Source: Castor canadensis (taxonomy: Eukaryota > Chordata > Mammalia > Rodentia > Castoridae). From it: 64,000 nucleotides of DNA. A program made the position numbers and the translations under genes. The stretch spans positions 45,885,638 through 45,949,637 of the forward strand of contig NC_133398.1 of NCBI RefSeq assembly GCF_047511655.1, read 5' to 3'. The notes under the pieces are model-generated. The model was not told where the DNA came from and ran no database searches. It saw only the letters and a program-made list of their open reading frames with translations. Positions 35,385-43,624 of this stretch are shown in pieces. Each line of letters begins with the position of its first letter. Position 1 is the stretch's first letter.

Positions 35385-36978
35385 CCAAGATGGTGGCTAG
35401 AGGTAGGAAGCAGAAAGAGAGCCTCCTATAGTGAAATCTTGGAGAGACGCTGGAGACACACTTTGCAGGTATAATCACTGAGAAAAGGCATAACTTTGAC
35501 CCCTCCACACCTCCAGCCAGTGCAGAGAATCTCCACCTCATGTTAAATGGAGAAACGAAGAGGGCCCCCAGGGCCGCCAGTGGCCAGCACCCATATGGCT
35601 TGGGAAGACGTGGACCAGGTGAGCTTCGCAGTACCGTGGTACCCCCACAGACAAGCCTGGGCCAGAGCAGCATAGCCCCCTGGACAGACTGACCTCCACC
35701 CAGGGAAAAAAAGAGAAACTGAGTAATAAGCAATAAGAACAATTAAGATACACTGGAAAGAGGGTGGGGTGCACTGAGTGCCAAAGGTTGGGGGAAGGGA
35801 ATCCTTCCCGGGACTGTAAATAAACAAGCTGGCCTGGCCGGAGAGGCTCTGTTGGGAGAGGGTGCACACCTAGCAACCAGGAGCGGGAAAGCTTGTGAGA
35901 GTGGCGGAGGGAGGAAAACTCCACAGGAGAGGAGGGAAGACCCACGTCCAACGTGAACTGTAAATAAACATGGCGGCCAGCAGGAGAAGCAGCACCACCC
36001 AGTAATCAGGAGCAGGAAAGCTTGTGAAAGTGGCAGTGGGAGGAAAACTGCACAGGAGAGGGGGGAAGAACCACCTCCCACATGAACTGTAAATAAACAC
36101 ACAGGCCTGACAACGCGGGGGCAGTGTCACTTATCCCAGTGCTTGGAAAAGGGAAAGCCTGTAGCAGAGGCTTCCACACAGGAGAACTCGGAACAAACAA
36201 AGCCTGTGGGACCAGGTGAGTGCTAGCTCACCCCAGAGATCTGCATAAATAATGCCGCCAGCTACAGCAGGCTGAGAGCAGCAGGCAGGCAAGCCACAGT
36301 TGCAGATACCTCAGAACTGTCTCCAGACTCTTTTTTTTTCTTTTTCTCCCTACCTTTGATGAGAGAACAACCGAATTACACCTGCAAGCCAAAAAACTTA
36401 CTGAAACTGTATGGCATTTGAACATGGGACACTTGGTGGGGCTTTTTTTCTGTGTGTGTGTGTGTGTAGTTTTGTTCTACTTTATGCATCCCCTTTGATG
36501 AGACAACGACAGAACAACATCTGTGGCACCATCTCCAGGACTGGAGACTGAGACGGACACCCAAATTATTAAGACTGAAACTGCATTGCATATAAACTTG
36601 GAAGTTTTGGTTTTTTTTTTTTAATTTTCTATTTTCCATTTTATTTTAATTCATTTTTATATATAGATATTTCTTTCATTTACTTATTTTTTATTTTTTT
36701 ATCTTTGATTTTCAATCCTCTCTCCGTATCTCTAATGTCTGTTCAGCTTACTGTCGATTAGTACACTAACGCTCCCTGGTTATACCTTTGAAACTTTCTT
36801 GTCTGAAACCTTGTTCTGTTTTCTCCCTCTTGTCTGTATATTTGTTTTCCCCTTTTCTTTAACTTCTTGCTTTCCATCTCAGCTCACCCTTCCATTCTAA
36901 ATATTACCATTGTTATTATTACAAGCTAGAAAATACTTAATTGCACACAGTACAGGGACAGTAACAACACCAAAGACA
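35385..36978 (+). promoter_or_regulatory. L1 5'UTR / internal promoter region
   Basis: Most G+C-rich part of the window. At its 5' end 35387-35397 reads AAGATGGTGGC, one base off the YY1 consensus AANATGGCGGC; YY1 near +13 directs start-site choice in human L1. A second, perfect match (AACATGGCGGC) is at 35967-35977 in the second tandem unit. The region ends in T-rich sequence (36605-36720) and a Kozak-poor leader before ORF1. Promoter activity is inferred from L1 biology. Confidence 0.7.
35813..36098 (+). repeat. Tandem repeat units in the L1 5'UTR
   Basis: The motif ACTGTAAATAAAC recurs at 35813, 35957 and 36086 (spacing 144 and 129). Between them are repeated blocks: 'agcaaccaggagcgggaaagcttgtgag' / 'agtaatcaggagcaggaaagcttgtgaa', then 'ggaggaaaactccacaggagagg' / 'ggaggaaaactgcacaggagagg'. 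A weaker third unit continues to about 36200. This resembles the monomer-built 5'UTRs of mouse L1, with different sequence. Confidence 0.9.
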
Positions 36979-38178
36979 ATGACGGGAACACAGAAAAAAC
37001 AGGGAAACCACTTTCTCCACAGCAAAAAATTAGAACAGGAACCAGAGGGGAATGAAGAGAACAGAAACTCAGATCCAGACTCCAACAAAATGAAGATAAA
37101 CTATGCCAAAGAACCCAATGAAGCCCACAAGAATAATTTAAAAGAAGACATACTACAAGTACTCAATGAGAATTTTATAGAGATGATACTGGATAGGGTC
37201 AACCAAAATGTACAGGAGACACTCAAGAAATTCCAAGACAACAAAAATAGAGAATTTGAAAAAGCAAAAGAAGAAATAAAGGAAACCATAGAAGCACTGT
37301 ATAAACACCAAAGTGAAAGAGAGAACACAATGAATAAATGGATAAATGAACTCAGGACAAAAATTGACAACATTAAAGAGGAAACAACCCAGGATAGGGA
37401 AAACCTCAGAAAAAAGAATGAAACAGAACTGCAAAACAAAACGGAAGGCCAATCCAGCAGAATAGAACAAACAGAAGACAGAATCTCAGAACTTGAAGAT
37501 GAAATGGTAATTAAAGGAAAAACCAAAGAACTATTAATTAAACAACTCAAGACCTGTGAAAAGAAAATGCAAGAACTCACTGACTCCATCAAAAGACCAA
37601 ACTTGAGAATCATGGGCATCAAAGAAGGAGAAGAGGTGCAAGCAAAGGGAATGCGTAATATATTCAACAAAATAATAACGGAAAATTTCCCAAATCTAGA
37701 GAAAGATATTCCCATACAGATGCAGGAGGCCTCCAGGACACCAAACAGACCAGATCAAAATAGAACTACTCCAAGACATATCATCATTAAAACAACAAGT
37801 TCAGAAACTAAGGAAAGAATATTGAAGGCTGTAAGAGAGAAAAAACAAGTAACATACAAAGGTAAACCCATCAAAATCACAGCAGACTTCTCAACAGAAA
37901 CATTAAAAGCAAGAAGAGCGTGGGGTGAGATTTTCCGGGCACTGAATGAAAATAACTTCAACCCCAGGATACTCTACCCAGCAAAGCTATCATTCAAAAT
38001 AGATGGAGCAATAAAAGTCTTCCATAAGCAGAAACTAAAACAATATGTGACCACAAAGCCACCATTACAAAAGATTCTGCAAGGGATCCTGCACACAGAA
38101 AGTGACCCCCAACTTAACCATGAAAAGGCAGGCAGCACCAAACCACAGGATAAGGAAAAGCAAGACTGTAGAGAGTAA
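36979..38178 (+). CDS. LINE-1 ORF1 protein, intact
   Basis: ORF1p is the trimeric RNA-binding chaperone that coats L1 RNA in the cytoplasm. The frame is open for 422 codons from 36910, but I choose the ATG at 36979 because MTGTQKKQ resembles the lysine/glutamine-rich start of other ORF1 proteins and the first 23 codons do not; that gives 399 residues, longer than the human (338) and mouse (about 357-371) proteins. Residues about 45-205 are a charged coiled coil (heptads such as RIEQTEDRISELEDEM). An RRM starts near residue 206 with RPNLRIMGI and has ENFPNLEKD and RTPNRPDQ; the basic C-terminal domain has TLKARRAWGEIFRAL and YPAKLSFKIDG. No stop or frameshift is seen. A 50-base spacer separates it from ORF2. 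Confidence 0.9.
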   Translation: MTGTQKKQGNHFLHSKKLEQEPEGNEENRNSDPDSNKMKINYAKEPNEAHKNNLKEDILQVLNENFIEMILDRVNQNVQETLKKFQDNKNREFEKAKEEIKETIEALYKHQSERENTMNKWINELRTKIDNIKEETTQDRENLRKKNETELQNKTEGQSSRIEQTEDRISELEDEMVIKGKTKELLIKQLKTCEKKMQELTDSIKRPNLRIMGIKEGEEVQAKGMRNIFNKIITENFPNLEKDIPIQMQEASRTPNRPDQNRTTPRHIIIKTTSSETKERILKAVREKKQVTYKGKPIKITADFSTETLKARRAWGEIFRALNENNFNPRILYPAKLSFKIDGAIKVFHKQKLKQYVTTKPPLQKILQGILHTESDPQLNHEKAGSTKPQDKEKQDCRE

Positions 38179-38228
38179 CATCAAGTTAGGTGCACACAAT
38201 CAAACCATCAAACAACTAAGACAACTAA

Positions 38229-41200
38229 ATGGCAGGAATCACCACATACCTATCAGTACTAACACTTAATGTTAATGGACTTAATTCACCCATCAAAAGA
38301 CACCGTTTGACAAAATGGATTAAAAAAGAAGATCCAACAATTTGTTGCTTACAGGAGACTCAACTCACCGACAGAAATAAGCATATGCTTAGGATGAAAG
38401 GCTGGAAGAAGATTTACCAAGCCAATGGCCACCGAAAACAAGCAGGAGTAGCAATACTTATCTCTGACAAAGTAGACTTCAAACCTACATTGATCAAACG
38501 AGATAAAGAAGGACATTCCATACTAATAAAAGGGGAAATAGACCAAAAGGAAATAATAATCATCACTCTGTATGCACCCAATGTCAACACACCCAATTTC
38601 ATCAAACATACCCTGAAAGACCTAAAAGCATATATAAACGCCAACACAGTGGTTGTGGGAGTCTTTAACACTCCATTATCATCAATAGATAGGTCATCCA
38701 AACAAAAACTCAATAAAGAAATCCAAGATCTAAAATATGCAATAGATCAAGTGGACCTAGTAGATGTCTACAGAACATTTCATCCAACCTCTACACAATG
38801 TACATTCTTCTCAGCAGCCCATGGAACCTTCTCCAAAATAGATCATATCCTAGGGCACAAAGCAAGCCTCAGCAAATAGAAGAAAATAGAAATAATACCC
38901 TGCATACTATCTGACCACAATGTAGTAAAAGTAGAACTCAACAACAAAAGTAAAGACAAAAAACATGCAAACAGCTGGAAACTAAATAACTCATTACTTA
39001 ATGAAGAATGGATCATCGATGCAATAAAAGAGGAAATTAAAAAGTTCCTGGAAGTCAATGAAAATGAAAACACAACCTACTGGAACCTATGGTACACATC
39101 TAAAGCAGTCTTGAGAGGAAAGTTTATAGCCATGAGTGCATATATTAAAAAGATTGAAAGATCCCAAATCAATGACCTAATGATACATCTCAAACTCCTA
39201 GAAAAACAAGAACAAACAAATCCCAAAACAAATAGAAGGAGAGAAATAATAAAAAAAAGAGCTGAAATCAATGAAATAGAAACAAAAAAAACCATACAAA
39301 GAATTAATGAAACAAAAAGTTGGTTCTTTGAAAAAATAAACAAGATCGATAGACCCCTGGCAAACCTGACTAAAATGAGGAGAGAAAAAACCCAAATTAG
39401 TAGAATCAGGAATGCAAAAGGGGAGATAACAACAAACACCATGGAAGTCCAGGAAATCATCAGAGACTATTTTGAGAAACTATATTCAAATAACGTTGAA
39501 AATCTAAAAGAAATGGACAGATTTCTAGATACATATGATCATCCAAAACTGAACCAAGAGGAAATTAATCACCTGAATAGACCTATAACACAAAATGAAA
39601 TTGAAGCAGCAATCAAGAGTCTCCCCAAAAAGAAAAGTCCAGGACCTGATGGATTCTCTGCTGAATTCTATCAGACCTTTAAAGAAGAACTGATACCAAC
39701 CCTCCTTAAACTGTTCCACGAAATAGAAAGGGAAGGAAAACTGCCAAACACATTTTATGAAGCCAGTATTACACTTATCCCAAAACCAGGCAAAGACACC
39801 TCCAAAAAGGAGAACTATAGGCCAATCTCCTTAATGAACATTGATGCAAAAATCCTCAACAAAATAATGGCAAACTGAATTCAGCAACACATCAAAAAGA
39901 TTATTTACCACGACCAGGTAGGCTTCATCCCAGGGATGCAGGGGTGGTTCAACATACGAAAATCAATAAATGTAATAAACCACATTAACAGAAGCAAAGA
40001 CAAAAACCACTTGATCATCTCAATAGATGCAGAAAAAGCCTTTGTTAAGATCCAACATCATTTCATGATAAAAGCTCTAAGAAAACTAGGAATAGAAGGA
40101 AAGTTCCTCAACATTATAAAAGCTATATATGACAAACCTACAGCCAGCATCATACTTAATGGAGAAAAACTGAAACCATTCCCTCTAAAATCAGGAACCA
40201 GACAAGGATGCCCACTATCTCCACTCCTATTCAACATAGTCCTGGAATTCCTAGCCAGAGCAATTAGGCAAGAAGAAGGAATAAAAGGAATACAAATAGG
40301 TAAAGAAACTGTCAAAATATCCCTATTTGCAGACAACATGATCCTATACCTTAAAGACCCAAAAAACTCTACTCAGAAGCTTCTAGACATCATCAATAGC
40401 TATAGCAAGGTAGCAGGATATAAAATCAACATAGAAAAATCATTAGCATTTCTATACACTAACAATGAGCAAACTGAAAAAGAATGTATGAAAACAATTC
40501 CATTTACAATAGCCTCAAAAAAAATCAAATACCTAGGTGTAAACCTAACAAAGGATGTGAAAGACCTCTACAAGGAAAACTATACACTTCTGAAGAAAGA
40601 GATTGAGGAAGACTATAGAAAGTGGAGAGATCTCCCATGCTCATGGATTGGTAGAATCAACATAGTAAAAATGTCGATACTCCCAAAAGTAATCTACATG
40701 TTTAATGCAATTCCCATCAAAATTCCAATGACATTCATTAAAGAGATTGAAAAATCTACTGTTAAATTTATATGGAAACACAAGAGGCCCCGAATAGCCA
40801 AGGCAATACTCAGTCAAAAGAACAATGCAGGAGGTATCGCAATACCTGACTTCAAACTATATTACAAAGCCGTAGCAATAAAAACAGCATGGTACTGGCA
40901 CAAAAACAGACATGAAGACCAGTGGAACAGAATAGAGGACCCAGATATGAAGCCACACAACTATAAGCAACTTATCTTTGACAAAGGAGCTAAAAATATA
41001 AGATGGAGAAATAGCAGCCTCTTCAACAAAAACTGCTGGGAAAACTGGTTAGCATCTGCAAAAAACTGAAACTAGATCCATGTATATCACCCTATACCAA
41101 GATTAACTCAAAATGGATCAAGGATCTTAATATCAGACCCCAAACTCTTAAGTTGATACAAGAAAGAGTAGGAAATACTCTGGAGTTAGTAGGTATAGGT

Positions 41201-42045
41201 AAGAATATTCTCAATGAAACCCAGCAGCACAGCAACTAAGAGATAGCATAGATAAATGGGACCTCATAAAACTAAAAAGCTTCTGTTCATCAAAAGAAAT
41301 GGTCTCTAAACTGAAGAGAACACCCACAGAGTGGGAGAAAATATTTGCCAACTGTACATCAGACAAAGGACTGATAACCAGAATATACAGGGAACTTAAA
41401 AAACTAAATTCTCCCAAAACTAATGAACCAATAAAGAAATGGGCAAGTGAACTAAACAGAACTTTCTCAAAAGAAGAAATTCAAATGGCCAGAAAGCACA
41501 TGAAAAAATGCTCACCATCTCTAGCAATAAAGGAAATGCAAATTAAAAGCACGCTAAGATTCCACCTCACCCCTGTTAGAATAGCCATCATCAGCAACAC
41601 CACCAGCAACAGGTATTGGTGAGGATGTGGGGAAAAAGGAACCCTCTTACACTGTTGGTGGGAATGTAGACTAGTACAACCACTCTCGAAAAAAATTTGG
41701 AGTCTACTTAAAAAGCTAGACATCGATCTACCATTTGATCCAGCAATACCACTCTTGGGGATATACCCAAAAGACTGTTACTCCAGAGGCACCTGCACAT
41801 CCATGTTTATTGCGGCACTATTCACAATAGCCAAGTTATGGAAACAGCCAAGATGCCCCACCACTGACGAATGGATTAAGAAAATGTGGTATCTATACAC
41901 AATGGAATTTTATGCAGCCATGAAGAAGAAAGAAATGTTATCATTCGCTGGTAAATGGATGGAATTGGAGAACATCATTCTGAGTGAGGTTAGCCTGGCT
42001 CAAAAGACCAAAAATCGTATGTTCTCCCTCATATGTGGACATTAG
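38229..42045 (+). pseudogene. LINE-1 ORF2 (endonuclease/reverse transcriptase), broken
   Basis: ORF2p nicks target DNA and reverse-transcribes L1 RNA. Order: endonuclease (residues 1-239, N14 and E43 present), linker, RT ([22 protein letters not shown]), C-terminal cysteine-rich region. Defects: TAG at 38877-38879 (codon 217), TGA at 39876-39878 (codon 550, from arginine CGA), a one-base deletion near 41061-41066 before KLKLD, a second one-base deletion near 41218, and TGA at 41620-41622 (CGA again). Endonuclease residue 145 is V (GTC, 38661-38663) where aspartate is catalytic, and the second aspartate of FADD is N (40335-40337, residue 703). A cysteine beside the third stop is Y. All frames (0, then 2, then 1) resume in the expected place after each indel, and the sequence otherwise reads like a recent L1. 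The protein cannot be made. Confidence 0.95.
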
Positions 42046-42581
42046 ATCAAGGGCAAACACAACAATGGGATTGGACTATGAGCACATGATAAAAGCGAGA
42101 GCACACAAGGGAGGGGTGAGGATAGGTAAGACACCTAAAAAACTAGCTAGCATTTGTTGCCCTTAATGCAGAGAAACTAAAGCAGATACCTGAAAGCCAC
42201 TGAGGCCAATAGGAAGAGGGGAACAGGTACTAGAGAAAAGGTTTGATCAAGAAGAATTAACCTAGAAGGTAACACCCATGCACAAGAAATCAGTGTGAGT
42301 CAATGCCCTGTATAGCTATCCTTATCTCAACCAGCAAAAACCCTTGTTCCTTCCTATTATTGCTTATACTCTCTCTGCAACAAAATTATAAATAAGGGCA
42401 AAATAGTTTCTGCTGGGTATTGGGGGGGTGGGGGGAGAGGGAGGGGGTGGAGTGGGTGGTAAGGGAGGGGGTGGGGGCAGGGGGAAGAAATGAACCAAGT
42501 CTTGTATGCACATATGAATAATAAAAGAAAAATGATAAAAAAATCTACTTAAAAATAAATAAATAAATAAATAAATAAACA
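42046..42581 (+). other. L1 3'UTR and A-rich tail
   Basis: Follows the ORF2 stop (42043-42045). Contains 'ggtaacacccatgcacaagaaatc', the 'tagctatccttatctcaaccagc' block, the G-rich tract, a polyadenylation context (AATAATAAAAG at about 42518) and a tail that has become AAAT repeats. Very similar to 26010-26517 and the antisense 30553-31040. Confidence 0.9.
42422..42484 (+). repeat. G-rich tract in L1 3'UTR
   Basis: G-runs of up to seven in 63 bases, the same tract as at 26375-26430. Confidence 0.85.
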
Positions 42582-42597
42582 GTCATAGATTGCTATA

Positions 42598-42690
42598 ACA
42601 CAGGTGCTATTATCACCATTTATCAGATGAAGAAACCAAGAAATAGAGTTTTATCAGCTTGCCAGAAGTGACAGATGTTGTAAGACAAAA
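42598..42690 (-). mobile_element. MIR SINE relic, antisense
   Basis: 'gtgctattatcaccatttatcagatgaagaaaccaagaaatag' and 'cagcttgccagaagtgacag' are antisense MIR. Confidence 0.7.
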
Positions 42691-42699
42691 ACCAAAAAA

Positions 42700-43183
42700 C
42701 AGTATGTCAGCTCCAGTGAGTTTTATTTCAGAACTCACACACTTTCTACTCTCTTCTCTTGCCCACTTGAGGGTGTTTGCTAGTAACAAAACACTTCCTC
42801 ATCCTGATCCTGAGCCAAGGGTTTGGGAACATAAGATTCATGGAAGGCGTGCTCTAGGGAAAAGAGGATGAGTTAAGCAGGATAGGAAGGAGAGGGAGTT
42901 GAGTATAAAGCCTTCTAAGCCAAATTCAGCTGCAGGAACATTACTGCCAAATTGGTCTCAGCCCTGCTATGATCCCTGTGGATATGACAGCTTTCTATCA
43001 GTTACAGACAAGGGAGGATGGTAGGAAAGGCCAATCATTCTACTCTTGGGGCTAAGAGGCTTTCCCTAATGCAAACTTTCAGTGTTAAAAGTGGGGCCAT
43101 CCTGGCAAGCCAGGATGGTTTTCTCTGTACCTGATGGCCTGTTAGAGCAAAGAGCACCCAAGAACCCCTGCTCATCCGTTCCT
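42700..43183. other. Unassigned sequence
   Basis: Moderately G+C-rich. The 70-codon frame at 42659-42871 shows no domain. No gene called. Confidence 0.4.
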
Positions 43184-43191
43184 TAGCTCAT

Positions 43192-43615
43192 TTTTTCTTT
43201 TTTATTGATGTTGTACTGGGGGTACACTGTAACATTTGCAAAAGTTTTTATAATATATTGTAGTTGAACTCCACCCCCTCCACCCTTCTTCTTTATCCCC
43301 CCCACTCCCATTCCTGTAATAGTTTCAACAGGTCTCATTTTTCCATTTACATACATGTGAACATATATTTCCATCATATTTACCCTTCTACCTTCTTTCC
43401 TTATATCCTCCCTCCTTGCATTATTACCAACCCCTCAGACAGGACCTATTTTGCCATCCTGTTCTCTGTTTTTGAGAAAGAAATGACATTTTTTGTTCAA
43501 GATAGTTTTTCAGAATGTTTCATTGTAATATTTCCATGCATATATGCATTATAACCTGAATTGAGTCATCCCCACTATTCTTCACCTTTCTACCTTAGTC
43601 CCCTTCTTAGTGTGA
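43192..43615 (-). mobile_element. Older L1 3'UTR, antisense, with TSD
   Basis: Shares the 'caccccctccacccttcttctttatcc', 'aatagtttcaacaggtctcatttttccattt' and 'cagacaggacctattttgcc' blocks with 34780-35384. It begins with a T-rich stretch (reverse A-tail) and is flanked by the 8-base repeat TAGCTCAT at 43184-43191 and 43616-43623. Frames on both strands (43183-43377, 43264-43554) lie in the repeat. Confidence 0.8.
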
Positions 43616-43624
43616 TAGCTCATC

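Larger units (their letters stand above)
35385..42581 (+). mobile_element. Full-length LINE-1 (5'UTR, ORF1, ORF2, 3'UTR)
   Basis: About 7.2 kb. The 5' end reads CCAAGATGGTGGC, like other mammalian L1 5' ends. Then come a 1.6-kb G+C-rich 5'UTR with an internal tandem repeat, an intact ORF1 (36979-38178), a 50-base spacer, a broken ORF2 (38229-42045), a 3'UTR with a G-rich tract (42422-42484) and an A-rich tail ending in an AAAT repeat (42551-42581). It is inactive in cis because ORF2 is broken. No convincing TSD was found: the left flank is an older antisense L1 3' end and the right flank is MIR-containing DNA. Confidence 0.95.

Noticed and set aside
37101..37715. 204-codon minus-strand frame across ORF1
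   Set aside because: It is the reverse-strand shadow of the intact ORF1 coding sequence; the same is true of the minus frames at 38414, 39077, 40058 and 41211.
38229..42045. Active L1 reverse transcriptase
   Set aside because: Three in-frame stops, two frameshifts and replaced catalytic residues in endonuclease and RT.
34780..42581. Inverted L1 pair as one twin-primed insertion
   Set aside because: The antisense piece belongs to a different, older 3'UTR family than the sense element, so they are not halves of one event.
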